This document shows positions 39,436 through 47,889 of a stretch of DNA of 64,000 nucleotides, in pieces. How positions within the stretch are numbered: position 1 is the stretch's first letter; the number at the start of each line of letters is the position of its first letter. A program made the translations under genes and the position numbers. The DNA is from Lichenicoccus sp965213775. GTDB taxonomy: Bacteria > Pseudomonadota > Alphaproteobacteria > Acetobacterales > Acetobacteraceae. The stretch covers positions 620,001 to 684,000 of the forward strand of contig CBDCAC010000004.1 of assembly GCA_965213775.1 (NCBI GenBank), read 5' to 3'. A model generated the notes under the pieces. It did not search any database. It was not told the origin of the DNA and saw nothing but the letters and a program-made list of their open reading frames with translations.

Positions 39436-40164
39436 CTACTTCTTTGCCGCGGGCTTGGCCGGCGCGGCGCGGGCGGGAGCCGCACCCTTGGCCGGCGCCG
39501 CGCCCTTCGCGGGAGCCGTCCCCTTGGCGGCAGCCGCTCCCTTGACCGGCGCCGCGGGAGCCGAGGCGGCCGCCTCGGCCTCCGGCTCGGCGACGACGGT
39601 GGGTGCCGCGACGGTCGCGATCACGAAGTCCCGGTCGCTGATCACCGGGCTCGCATGCTCGGCGTTCCTGATGTCGGACCAGCGCACGTTGTCGTTGATG
39701 TCGAGCGCCGACAGATCGACCTCGAAGCGCTCGGGGATATGGTCCGGGTCGACATTCACCTCGACACTGTGCCGCACGATGTTGAGCATGCCGCCGCGCT
39801 TGAGGCCGACCGAGCTCTCCTCGCCGGAGAACGTGACCTGCACCGCGACCTTGATGCGCTCGCCGGGTGCGAGGCGCTGGAAATCGACGTGGATCGGCCG
39901 GTCGCTGACCGGATGCAGCTGCACGTCGCGCATCAGCGCGCGGATCGGCGTGCCGCCGCCCTCGGTGATCTCGTATAGACGCGAGCGCCAGCCGGTGCGG
40001 GTCAGCTCGCGCAGCACCAGGCGGGGATCGAGCGCGATCAGGCTCGGATCCTGCTTGGCGCCGTAGATCACGCCCGGGACCAGCCCGTCACGCCGCGTCG
40101 CCCGCGCTGCCCCCTTGCCAGCCTTCGCGCGCGCCGACGCCTCGATCGTCGTGAAATTGGCCAC
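39436..40164 (-). CDS. rplY: 50S ribosomal protein L25 (Ctc type) with Ala/Lys tail
   Basis: A 242-residue L25 of the long general-stress (Ctc) type. The N-terminal 5S-rRNA-binding part starts ANFTTIEASARAKAGKGAAR and DGLVPGVIYGAKQDP, and the TL5-like domain reads GMLNIVRHSVEVNVDPDHIP. The last 45 residues are a basic, low-complexity Ala/Pro/Lys tail (AAPAKG units), like histone H1. This tail may bind RNA or DNA or be a disordered extension. pth follows after 10 bases. Confidence 0.93.
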   Translation of the reverse strand: MANFTTIEASARAKAGKGAARATRRDGLVPGVIYGAKQDPSLIALDPRLVLRELTRTGWRSRLYEITEGGGTPIRALMRDVQLHPVSDRPIHVDFQRLAPGERIKVAVQVTFSGEESSVGLKRGGMLNIVRHSVEVNVDPDHIPERFEVDLSALDINDNVRWSDIRNAEHASPVISDRDFVIATVAAPTVVAEPEAEAAASAPAAPVKGAAAAKGTAPAKGAAPAKGAAPARAAPAKPAAKK

Positions 40165-40280
40165 ACCGCTCTCCTGACATCACGCGCCGGCCTCCAGGGG
40201 TGCCCGCACGGTGCGGCGGTTTAGCCAATCCCGCTGATGGACGCAAGGAAGACGAGCCCCGCGGCAAGGTGGCCCAGGTC

Positions 40281-40443
40281 TAGGACGGCCTTGCATGTGA
40301 CCCATGCGCCAGGGCTCTGCCCTGGACCCGCTCAAGGCGGAGCCTTGAGAAACCAATTATCTCAAGATGGTTTCCAAAGGCCGAGGCCTTTGGCGGGTCT
40401 GGGCAGAGCCCAGCCTTGCCTCCAGTCTTGCAAGCCCTTGGTA
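40281..40443 (-). mobile_element. TIR element family, copy A (163 bp)
   Basis: Reverse-orientation copy of the repeat also found at 49511 and 62828. Imperfect ends TACCAAGGGCTT (right) and TAGGACGGCCTT (left) match at 8 of 12 positions when inverted. Inside are the same four hairpin blocks, from CTGGGC...GCCCAG to CCAGGG...CCCTGG. It lies between rplY and the phosphatase gene. Confidence 0.8.
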
Positions 40444-40460
40444 TAAAGACAGCTCGGGAG

Positions 40461-41048
40461 CTAGGACAGCTCGGTCAAAGACCAGGGTTCGCCCGGCTGC
40501 AGCCACAGCGGCACGGCGTTGGGCAGGCGCACGTTGGCGGGAAGCCCCATCACCGCGCGCAGGGCGCGGAACATCGCGCCGTGGCAGACGATCAGCGCGA
40601 TGCCTTCGCCGGCGGTCGCGCGGTCGACGGCGGCGGCGGCGCGGGCCATCAGGTCGGCGAACAGCTCGGCACCCTGCGGCGTGTAGTCGCCGGCGATCCA
40701 GGAATCATACCAGTCTCCCATCGGCTGGCCCTCCTGCACGCCGAAGCACACCTCGCGCAGGTCCGGATCGGTGGCGATCGGCAGCATGGCGTGGCCGCTC
40801 CGCGCCATCGCGTCCGCCACGATCTCGGCGGTGCGATACGCGCGCGCCAGCGGCGAGGAGACGATGCGGGCGATCGGAGCGGTGCGCTCCGAGCGCGCCG
40901 CGATGATCGCGCCAGCACTTTGCGCCTGCGCCAGCCCGCGCGCGTTCAGCGCCACGTCGGTGCGGCCCTGCGACAGGCCGCGCGCGTTCCAGTCGGTCTC
41001 GCCATGTCGGAGGTACCAGTACGGCCTGGCTGCCAGCAACGGACGCAT
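40461..41048 (-). CDS. histidine phosphatase (phosphoglycerate mutase-like)
   Basis: A 195-residue histidine-phosphatase. The RHG motif is in YWYLRHGETDWNARGLSQGR, with the second Arg/His in IVSSPLARAYRTAE and the distal catalytic His in IVCHGAMFRAL. Small members act on sugar phosphates, cobamide intermediates (CobC) or nucleotides; nothing here decides. Its ATG overlaps the end of prs by one base (TGATG). Confidence 0.88.
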   Translation of the reverse strand: MRPLLAARPYWYLRHGETDWNARGLSQGRTDVALNARGLAQAQSAGAIIAARSERTAPIARIVSSPLARAYRTAEIVADAMARSGHAMLPIATDPDLREVCFGVQEGQPMGDWYDSWIAGDYTPQGAELFADLMARAAAAVDRATAGEGIALIVCHGAMFRALRAVMGLPANVRLPNAVPLWLQPGEPWSLTELS

Positions 41049-41980
41049 CAGTCGAACAACGAGCTGACCGAGCTCTCGTCGGAGATCGCGCGCATGGCGT
41101 TGGCGAGCAGCTGGGCGATGCTGATCTGGCGCACGCTGTCGCTGTCGCGCACCGCCTCGGTGGCCAGGATGCTGTCGGTGATGGTCATCATCTCGATCGG
41201 CGAGGCGGAGACGCGGGCGACCGCGCCGCCGGTCAGCACGCCGTGGGTGACGTAGGCGCTCACCGAGCTCGCCCGCTGCTCGATCAGCGCGGACGCCGCG
41301 TTGCACAGCGAGCCGCCGCTGTCGATGATGTCGTCGACCAGGATGCAGTGCCGGCCGGTCACGTCGCCGATCACGTTCATCACCTCCGACACGCCGGCGC
41401 GTTCGCGCCGCTTGTCGATGATCGCGAGGTCGGTGTTGAGCCGCTTCGCGAGCTGTCGGGCGCGTATCACGCCGCCCACGTCGGGCGAGACCATCATCAG
41501 GTCGCGCGCTGGGTAGCGCTCGTTGATATCGCGGGTGAACAGCGGGGCTGCGAACAGGTTGTCCACCGGGATGTCGAAGAAACCCTGGATCTGGCCGGCA
41601 TGCAGATCCAGCGTCAGCACCCGGTTGGCGCCCGCCTCGGTGATCAGGTTGGCCACCAGCTTGGCGCTGATCGGGGTGCGCGGACCGGATTTGCGGTCCT
41701 GCCGGGCATAGCCGAAATAGGGGATCACCGCGGTGATGCGCCGAGCCGAGCCGCGGCGCAGCGCATCGAGCATGATCAGCAGTTCCATCAGGTTGTCGTT
41801 GGTCGGGTAGCAGGTGCTCTGCACCACGAACACGTCCTCGCCGCGCACGTTCTCCTGGATCTCGACGAAAATCTCGAGGTCGGCGAAGCGGCGCACCACG
41901 GCGCGGCAGAGCGGCAGGTTGAGCGCCGCGGCGACGGCTTCGGCGAGCGGCCGGTTGCTGTTGCAGGCGACGATCTTCAT
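41048..41980 (-). CDS. prs: ribose-phosphate pyrophosphokinase Prs
   Basis: A 310-residue PRPP synthetase, the source of phosphoribosyl diphosphate for nucleotides and NAD. Class I features: KIVACNSNRPLAEAVA start, RRFADLEIFVEIQENVRGED, YFGYARQDRK (ATP/Mg loop), the flexible loop with KRRERAG, and CILVDDIIDSGGSL for ribose-5-phosphate/PRPP. The start at 41980 is set by family homology; the frame upstream is open. Confidence 0.96.
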   Translation of the reverse strand: MKIVACNSNRPLAEAVAAALNLPLCRAVVRRFADLEIFVEIQENVRGEDVFVVQSTCYPTNDNLMELLIMLDALRRGSARRITAVIPYFGYARQDRKSGPRTPISAKLVANLITEAGANRVLTLDLHAGQIQGFFDIPVDNLFAAPLFTRDINERYPARDLMMVSPDVGGVIRARQLAKRLNTDLAIIDKRRERAGVSEVMNVIGDVTGRHCILVDDIIDSGGSLCNAASALIEQRASSVSAYVTHGVLTGGAVARVSASPIEMMTITDSILATEAVRDSDSVRQISIAQLLANAMRAISDESSVSSLFD

Positions 41981-42028
41981 GGCGACGGCTCCGGTACGGC
42001 GCCTTCCTAGCAACGAGTCGTCAGGCTG

Positions 42029-42982
42029 TCACGTTACCCGTTTTGGTGCCGCGACGGAATGCGGCGGCAGTACAGGCTTGTGGGTGCGGCCGGAATTATT
42101 GGTGATCACCTGTCGTACGCCGCCGGCCGCCTCCTGCGCCACCACGGTCGAGACGTCGCCCCAGTAGCCGTCCAGCGTATGCGCCGGGATGTCGTTGAGC
42201 TGCGCGACCCGGCCGGCTTCCGCACCCGAGGCGTCCAGCACCGTCCAGACGATCTCGACATGGTCGGTCCTGGGGTCGAGGCGGCGCAGCCTGACCTGTC
42301 CGCGCAGCGTGAAGTCCGCACCGCTGGCGGTGTTCTGGATCACGTTGCCGCCGTCCGGCAGCGACACCGCCATCTGGCGGGCGAGCGAGATGTCGCCGTC
42401 GCCCGGCGCTCCGGTGACGCCGGTGAAGTAGATCCGCGCCGGCCGGTGCATCAGGCTGTGCGGGTCGGACTGCATCTGCGCCGCCTGTATGCCGGTCAGC
42501 AGGTCGGCGAGCTTCGGGCCGGCATCCCGGGCGGCGCGCGACAGCGCGTCGGGATCGCCGCGCAGCCACCCCTCGGCGGCCATCGGCGTGCCCTCGATGC
42601 TGCCGCGCAGCTCGCCCGACGGGCTGAACACGCCGAAGCTCGGCACCAGCCGGCCCTGGCGCAGTGCGGCGCCGCACTGCAGCCGCCAGTCCCCCGGCTT
42701 CGGCGGCTGCGCCTCCGCCGGCACCTCCTGGCCGAGCAGCGCCTCGGCCAGGTCGGAGGCGAACCGCGCCTGGGCGGCGGCGGGCAGCAGCGCCTGGCTC
42801 GAGGCCGGGATCGACAGGCGCGGCGGCGGCGGCACCGCCAGCCGCATCGCGATGCCGCCTGGATTGCCCTGGAACGGATGCGGCAGGTCGCCGCAGCCGG
42901 CCAGGCCCAGGACGGCCGCCAGGGCGGCGGCCAGGGCGGCGGTCGGGGCGGCGGTCGGGGCGGCGGCCGGCATAGGCGCCAT
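42029..42982 (-). CDS. probable lipoprotein of unknown function
   Basis: A 317-residue protein. Ala-rich N-terminal segment with LGLAGC at about residue 29, matching a lipobox. The remainder contains SSQALLPAAAQARFASDLAEALLG and HSLMHRPARIYFTGVTGAPG; no family was recognised. Conserved-looking blocks such as DHVEIVWTVLDASGAEAG may suggest a beta-rich envelope domain. Start is uncertain (42982 or 42973). Ala-rich N-terminus is encoded by GC-rich repeats. Next gene upstream is pgeF, 14 bases away. Confidence 0.65.
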   Translation of the reverse strand: MAPMPAAAPTAAPTAALAAALAAVLGLAGCGDLPHPFQGNPGGIAMRLAVPPPPRLSIPASSQALLPAAAQARFASDLAEALLGQEVPAEAQPPKPGDWRLQCGAALRQGRLVPSFGVFSPSGELRGSIEGTPMAAEGWLRGDPDALSRAARDAGPKLADLLTGIQAAQMQSDPHSLMHRPARIYFTGVTGAPGDGDISLARQMAVSLPDGGNVIQNTASGADFTLRGQVRLRRLDPRTDHVEIVWTVLDASGAEAGRVAQLNDIPAHTLDGYWGDVSTVVAQEAAGGVRQVITNNSGRTHKPVLPPHSVAAPKRVT

Positions 42983-42996
42983 CGCCGGTCGGCGCC

Positions 42997-43776
42997 TCAC
43001 GCCGCCGGCGCCGCGCACGCGATCACCGAGATCTGGTGGCCGATCACCGCCTCGCCGGCGAGCGTGCGGCGGCGGTGGCTGAAGAAGTGCACCGGGTCCG
43101 ACAGGGTGTCGCGGCCGATCCATCCCACCGTGCCGACGCCGCAGTCGCGCAGGCGGGCACCGCAGTAGCCGGGCAGGTCGAACTGATGGTGTCCCGGACG
43201 CCTGCCCGGCATGAAGAAGTGCTCGGCCTCGCGCCCGGCGGCCAGCACGCTTGCGCGCAGGTCCTCGCCGACCTCGTAGGAATCGCGCGCGATGCACGGA
43301 CCGATGGCGGCGCGCAGCGCGTCTGGCTCGGCGCCGAGCGTGCGCATCGCCCGCACCGCCGCCTCCAGGATCCCCGCGACCGCGCCGCGCCAGCCCGCAT
43401 GCACCGCCGCGACGATGCCGCCGCGCGCATCGGCCAGCAGCACCGGCGCGCAGTCGGCGGTGATGATGCCGAGTGCGAGGCCCGGCACGCGGGTCGCCAT
43501 GGCGTCGGCGCGCGGTCCCGCGCCCGCGACCCATGCGCTCGCGACGATGACGCAATCGGCGCCGTGCACCTGGGTGATGCCGAGCAGAGAGGCCGGCGCC
43601 GCGCCGACGGCGCGGGCGACGCGGGCGCGGTTCTCGCGCAGCAGCGCCGGGTCGTCGCCGGAGGAGACGCTGCAGTTCAGGCTCTCGAACGGGCCGCCGG
43701 AGACGCCGCCGAGCCGGGTGAAGAAGCCGTGCGGGACGTGGGCGAGCAGCGGGCTGGAGAGCAGCGGCGGGGTCAT
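42997..43776 (-). CDS. pgeF: peptidoglycan editing factor PgeF (YfiH/laccase-domain protein)
   Basis: A 259-residue purine-nucleoside-phosphorylase/laccase-domain protein. Zn ligands and motifs are GITQVHGADC, TADCAPVLLAD, AAVHAGWRGAVAGIL and IGPCIARDSYEVG. The family corrects mis-incorporated residues in UDP-MurNAc-peptides and shows oxidase or adenosine-phosphorylase activity in other studies. The ATG at 43776 overlaps the previous gene by four bases, so it is translationally coupled with the MidA-like gene. Confidence 0.92.
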   Translation of the reverse strand: MTPPLLSSPLLAHVPHGFFTRLGGVSGGPFESLNCSVSSGDDPALLRENRARVARAVGAAPASLLGITQVHGADCVIVASAWVAGAGPRADAMATRVPGLALGIITADCAPVLLADARGGIVAAVHAGWRGAVAGILEAAVRAMRTLGAEPDALRAAIGPCIARDSYEVGEDLRASVLAAGREAEHFFMPGRRPGHHQFDLPGYCGARLRDCGVGTVGWIGRDTLSDPVHFFSHRRRTLAGEAVIGHQISVIACAAPAA

Positions 43777-44786
43777 GGGTGGCGATCCTCCGAACCGGCC
43801 TCGAAGCCCGGAGGCACGGCGAGCGAGGGGTGGCACAGCGCCATCGCCTTGAACAGCGTGCCCATCCGCGCCGGATCGGCCAGCCGATGCGCCGACGCCA
43901 CCAGCCCGTCGCCCTGCCCCGGCGGCTGCGCCTGGACCAGACGCTGGGTCCGCTCGAACAGGCCGAGGGCGCCGAGGAAGCGGCCCTGCGGCACCGGCCC
44001 ATGCACCCCCGCGCCTTGTGCGGCCTCGCGCAGTGCCGGGAAGTCGACATGGGCGGTGAGGTCGGCCTCGCCGGGCGACACCAGCGGATCGCACGGCGCG
44101 CCGTCCCGCAGCGCCTGCAGCGTGTCGCCGTGGCCGGCGGCACCGGGACCGTAATCCAGCAGCAGGGCGGCGCCGCCCCGTGCCCGCAGCCGATCGCAGA
44201 GTCCGCCAATGAACGCCAGCGCCGGCTCGCCGCTCTCGATGCAGCCGCCCTGCGGCACCGCACGCCGTCCGGCCGGGCCCGGCGGCGGGCCGGACCCGCG
44301 CCAGACCGAGCGCCCCTGCTCGACGTGACGTTCCAGCCAGCCGGACGCCGTGCGCCGGAACTGGCGGATCGGCAGCGCGTCGAGGAACTCGTTGGCGAGC
44401 AGGATCAGCGGGCCGTCGGGCAGCGTCGCGAGATCGTCGTCCCAGGTCACGCGCCAGCCGCTCAGCGCCGCCTCCTGCACCCGGCGCAGGCGCGGCGAGG
44501 TTTCCAGCAGATGCAGCCGCAGGGCGGCGGCGAAGTCCGGCGCCACCCGCCCGATCAGGCGCAGCGCGTCGGCCATCAGGGTGCCGCGGCCCGGGCCGGC
44601 CTCGGCCAGGATCACCGGATCCGGGCGACCCATCGACTGCCACACCACCGCCGCCCAGGCGCCCAGGATCTCGCCGAACGCCTGGCTGATCTCGGGCGAG
44701 GTGGTGAAGTCGGCGAACGGGTCGCGGCTCGCATAGTATGCCTGGTTGGCGCGCGCCATGAAGCGGTCGAGGCGCTCGGCGCTCAT
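43773..44786 (-). CDS. MidA/NDUFAF7-family SAM-dependent methyltransferase
   Basis: A 337-residue protein. The N-terminal YYASRDPFADFTTSPEISQAFGEI is the family signature, followed by the SAM loop LAEAGPGRGTLMADALR and ILLANEFLDALPIRQF. Mitochondrial NDUFAF7 methylates an arginine of complex I subunit NDUFS2; bacterial members are inferred to do similarly. Sandwiched between lgt and pgeF with ATGA overlaps at both ends. Confidence 0.9.
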   Translation of the reverse strand: MSAERLDRFMARANQAYYASRDPFADFTTSPEISQAFGEILGAWAAVVWQSMGRPDPVILAEAGPGRGTLMADALRLIGRVAPDFAAALRLHLLETSPRLRRVQEAALSGWRVTWDDDLATLPDGPLILLANEFLDALPIRQFRRTASGWLERHVEQGRSVWRGSGPPPGPAGRRAVPQGGCIESGEPALAFIGGLCDRLRARGGAALLLDYGPGAAGHGDTLQALRDGAPCDPLVSPGEADLTAHVDFPALREAAQGAGVHGPVPQGRFLGALGLFERTQRLVQAQPPGQGDGLVASAHRLADPARMGTLFKAMALCHPSLAVPPGFEAGSEDRHP

Positions 44787-45592
44787 GACCGCGCCGGCCG
44801 CAGGCCCGCATGCAGGATCAGCCCGAGGCCCGCGATCAGCATCGGCAGCGACAGCAGCTGCCCCATGGTGACGCCGAAGGCGAGGAAGCCGAGGAAGGCG
44901 TCCGGCTGTCGGAACAGCTCGCCGATGCAGCGCGCCACCGCGTAGCCGGCCAGGAACAGGCCAGAGAGCAGCCCGGGCCGCGAGCGCAGCCGCGGATCGC
45001 GCGCGGCCAGGATCATCACGCAGAACAGCACCAGCCCCTCGAGCAGCGCCTGGTACAGCTCCGACGGATGCCGCGGCACCGCGTCGACCTCGGGGAAGAT
45101 CATCGCCCACGGCAGCGACGGCGGCGCCGGCCGGCCCCACAGCTCGCCGTTGATGAAGTTGGCGATCCGGCCGAGCCCGAGCCCGATCGGCACCACGGTG
45201 CAGACGCGGTCGGCGAACAGCAGCATAGGCAGCCGGCGCCTGAGCGAGAACAGCACCAGGGCCAGGATCACGCCGAGCGCGCCGCCGTGGAAGCTCATGC
45301 CGCCGTGCCAGACCTGCAGGATCGAGGCCGGATGGGCGAGGTAGCTGCCCGGCTGGTAGAACAGGGTGTAGCCGAGCCGGCCGCCGAGCACGACGCCGAG
45401 CGTGGCCCAGGTGAGGAAGTCGTCGACCTCCAGCGGCGAGGCGGCGACCGGCGGCCAGGTCACCAGCCGGCGCATCAGCCGCCAGCCGGCCACCAGGCCG
45501 ACGATGTAGGCGAGCGCGTACCAGCGTATCGAGACCGGGCCCAGATGCAGCAGCACCGGGTCGAACTGCGGGAATATCAGCACGGGCAGCAT
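44783..45592 (-). CDS. lgt: prolipoprotein diacylglyceryl transferase Lgt
   Basis: A 269-residue multi-spanning membrane enzyme. It attaches diacylglyceryl to the lipobox Cys of prolipoproteins. The signature GRIANFINGELWGRPAPPS is at about 140, and HGGALGV with the catalytic His is at about 100. Several hydrophobic segments and a conserved YALAYIVGLVAGW near the N-terminus are seen. It stands in its usual company with pgeF and a MidA-type gene. Confidence 0.95.
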   Translation of the reverse strand: MLPVLIFPQFDPVLLHLGPVSIRWYALAYIVGLVAGWRLMRRLVTWPPVAASPLEVDDFLTWATLGVVLGGRLGYTLFYQPGSYLAHPASILQVWHGGMSFHGGALGVILALVLFSLRRRLPMLLFADRVCTVVPIGLGLGRIANFINGELWGRPAPPSLPWAMIFPEVDAVPRHPSELYQALLEGLVLFCVMILAARDPRLRSRPGLLSGLFLAGYAVARCIGELFRQPDAFLGFLAFGVTMGQLLSLPMLIAGLGLILHAGLRPARS

Positions 45593-45644
45593 CGGGCACT
45601 CCGCCTCGGGGATGGTTGCGGCGCGCCGCGGCAGGGGGGGACGG

Positions 45645-46637
45645 TCAGAGGTGCGGCTCGCCGCGCCCGAGATGCTCCTGGACGTAGCGCTGCACGCCGG
45701 CCTCGAGCGAGGTGAACTGGCGGTCGTAGCCGGCGGCGCGCAGGCGGGTCATGTCGGCCTGGGTGAAGCACTGGTACTGGCCGCGCAGCGGCTCGGGCAT
45801 GTCGACGAACTCGACCGCGCGCGGCCGCCCGGCGGCGTCGCACACCGCGTGCGCCAGGTCGAGATAGCTGCGCGCGACGCCGGTGCCGCAGTTGAACAGG
45901 CCGCTGACCTGCGGATGGTCGAGCAGCCAGAGCAGGACCTCGACCACGTCGCCGACCCAGATGAAGTCGCGCGCCTGCGCGCCGTCGGCGAGGCCCGGGC
46001 GGTCGGCGCGGAACAGCCTGGCTGGCCCTCCCGCCGCCACCTCGTCGTACTTCACCTTCACCACCGAGATCATGCGGCCCTTGTGCAGCTCGTTCGGGCC
46101 GTAGACGTTGAAGAACTTCAACCCCACCCATTGCGGCGGCGCCGCCTCGCCGCGGGCCAGCCGCGCCTGCACCTGCAGGTCGAAGGCGTGCTTGGAAAAG
46201 CCGTACAGGTTGAGCGGCAGCAAGCCGTCCAGCAGCGCCGGGTCGTCGCTGAAGCCGCCGGCGCCCGCGCCGTAGGTCGCCGCCGACGAGGCGTAGAGCA
46301 GAGGTATGCGCGCGCGCGCGCACCAGTCCCAGAGCCGGCGCGGCAGCTCGACGTTGCTGCGCCACACCAGGTCGCCGTCGCGCGCCGTGGTCTCGCTGAC
46401 CGCGCCGAGATGCACCACCGCCTCGATGCCGCCGGGCCGCGGGCCGGACCCCTGATCGGCCAGGAACGCGTCGAGGGCTTCCGGGGCGATGATCCGCTCG
46501 GGCGGGTGGCGGGCGATGTTGCGCCACTTGCCGCCGCTGCCGAGCCAGTCGACGATGCAGGTGCGCTGCCCCCGCGCACGCAGCGCCGCCAGCAGGCAGG
46601 ACCCGATGAAGCCGGCGCCGCCGGTGACGAGGATCAT
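45645..46637 (-). CDS. hldD: ADP-glyceromanno-heptose 6-epimerase HldD
   Basis: A 330-residue extended SDR enzyme. It epimerises ADP-D-glycero- to ADP-L-glycero-manno-heptose for LPS inner core. NADP-binding GGAGFIGSCLLAALR is at the start, then HLGAVSETTARDGD and YGFSKHAFDLQV with the catalytic YxxxK, and GLKFFNVYGPNELHKGRM, which is specific for HldD. It is 52 bases upstream of lgt in the same direction. Confidence 0.93.
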   Translation of the reverse strand: MILVTGGAGFIGSCLLAALRARGQRTCIVDWLGSGGKWRNIARHPPERIIAPEALDAFLADQGSGPRPGGIEAVVHLGAVSETTARDGDLVWRSNVELPRRLWDWCARARIPLLYASSAATYGAGAGGFSDDPALLDGLLPLNLYGFSKHAFDLQVQARLARGEAAPPQWVGLKFFNVYGPNELHKGRMISVVKVKYDEVAAGGPARLFRADRPGLADGAQARDFIWVGDVVEVLLWLLDHPQVSGLFNCGTGVARSYLDLAHAVCDAAGRPRAVEFVDMPEPLRGQYQCFTQADMTRLRAAGYDRQFTSLEAGVQRYVQEHLGRGEPHL

Positions 46638-46777
46638 GCGTCGTCCTTACAGGTTCGCGGCGCATAGGGCGAGCCGACGGCCTGGCGTCACGGCGTCACG
46701 GCGCGGGGCGGCGAGAGCCCATCTTGGCGCGCCTCCCCGGCGGCACGATATGGCAGGGAACTATCGGAGATCGTGTC

Positions 46778-47146
46778 ATGGCAGAGAGAGCGAAGTTCTT
46801 CGACGATATCGCCGGCGTCGCGGGCGGTGCGTTCTCGGCGATCGCGGGCGTCGGCGAGGAGCTGGGCGCGCTGGTGCGCACCCGCGTGGACGAGGCGCTG
46901 GCGCGGCTCGCGCTGGTGCGCCGCGAGGAGTTCGAGGTGGTCAGCGAGCTCGCCGCCCAGGCGCGTGCCGGCCAGGAGCAGGCCGACGCCCGGATCGCGG
47001 CGCTGGAGGCACGGCTCGCGGCGCTCGAGAACCCCACCGTGGGACACCCTTCCGACGCGGCCCAGGAGGTGCCTCCGGCAGCCGCGGAATCGCACGACCC
47101 GCACGGCAGCCACGGCGCGCCCGGCGGCCCGCCCGCCGGCGCCTAG
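46778..47146 (+). CDS. ubiK: UbiK-family accessory factor
   Basis: A 122-residue membrane-fusogenic-type protein. The N-terminus AERAKFFDDIAGVAGGAFSA and coiled coil ALVRREEFEVVSELAAQARA are the family pattern. UbiK assists the aerobic ubiquinone-synthesis complex in proteobacteria. The C-terminal part is disordered (Pro/Gly/His-rich). The ATG at 46778 is set by family homology. It is divergent from hldD. Confidence 0.85.
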   Translation: MAERAKFFDDIAGVAGGAFSAIAGVGEELGALVRTRVDEALARLALVRREEFEVVSELAAQARAGQEQADARIAALEARLAALENPTVGHPSDAAQEVPPAAAESHDPHGSHGAPGGPPAGA

Positions 47147-47328
47147 CTCGCCTCCCGGGCGGCCCAGGATCGGGCCAGGGTCGAGCCGCAGAGCCCGCCC
47201 GTGGCATTTTGATGCTGCTTGCGGAGGGCGCGCGGCATCCATAGGCTGCCACGCGGGGCGCTGCCCCCGGGTGGACGCGCCCTGCGAGCGTCGGAGTCGC
47301 AGAGCCCTGCCCGTCACGCAGACGTAGG

Positions 47329-47348
47329 GGCCCGGTGCATGCCGGGCC
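47329..47348 (+). promoter_or_regulatory. hairpin upstream of the YbjN-like gene
   Basis: GGCCCGG/CCGGGCC arms with a 6-base loop TGCATG, ending 25 bases before the start codon at 47374. It has no T-run, so it is more likely a leader structure than a terminator. Confidence 0.4.
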
Positions 47349-47373
47349 GTCCTCCATACTCGGGGAGCCCCGC

Positions 47374-47877
47374 ATGCCTGCCCTGACGATTGAGACCCCC
47401 CAGACCGCCGCCAATCCGCTCGACCTGATGGAGCAGATCGTCGGCGGCTACGAGTGGGCCTTCGACCGCCGCACCGATACCGAGATGGCAGCGGAGGCAC
47501 CTGGAAAATGGTGCGACTACGGATTGTACTTCTCATGGTCGCGCGAGATCAGCGCCATGCACTTCACCTGCGCCTTCGACCTGAAGGTGCCGCCGCAGCA
47601 GCGGCGCGCGCTGTTCGAGCTGCTCGCCCTGGCCAACGAGCGCCTCTGGATCGGCCATTTCGGCATGGATCCGGACGACGGCATGCCGCTGTTCCGCCAT
47701 TCCGTGCTGCTGCGCGGCGCTCCGGGCGCGTCGGCCGAGAGCCTCGAGGACATGGTCGACATCGCGATCACCGAGTGCGAGCGCTTCTATCCCGCCTTCC
47801 AGTTCGTGCTCTGGGGCGGCAAGACGCCCACCGAGGCGCTGGAAGCGGCGATGCTGGAGTGCGCCGGTGAGGCCTGA
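47374..47877 (+). CDS. YbjN-domain protein
   Basis: A 167-residue cytosolic protein of the YbjN type: LDLMEQIVGGYEWAFDRR at the N-terminus and LYFSWSREISAMHFTCAFDL in the middle, then ALFELLALANERLWIGHFGM. YbjN proteins are ill-defined modulators; a link to motility and stress was noted in E. coli. It is followed at 12 bases by proC, so the two are likely co-transcribed. Start at 47374 by family homology. Confidence 0.8.
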   Translation: MPALTIETPQTAANPLDLMEQIVGGYEWAFDRRTDTEMAAEAPGKWCDYGLYFSWSREISAMHFTCAFDLKVPPQQRRALFELLALANERLWIGHFGMDPDDGMPLFRHSVLLRGAPGASAESLEDMVDIAITECERFYPAFQFVLWGGKTPTEALEAAMLECAGEA

Positions 47878-47889
47878 TGCCTGATCCTC

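Noticed and set aside
42983..44263. In-frame extension of the lipoprotein gene through pgeF and the MidA-like gene
   Set aside because: The extended part is an alternate frame of two clear genes; the lipobox fixes the start near 42982.
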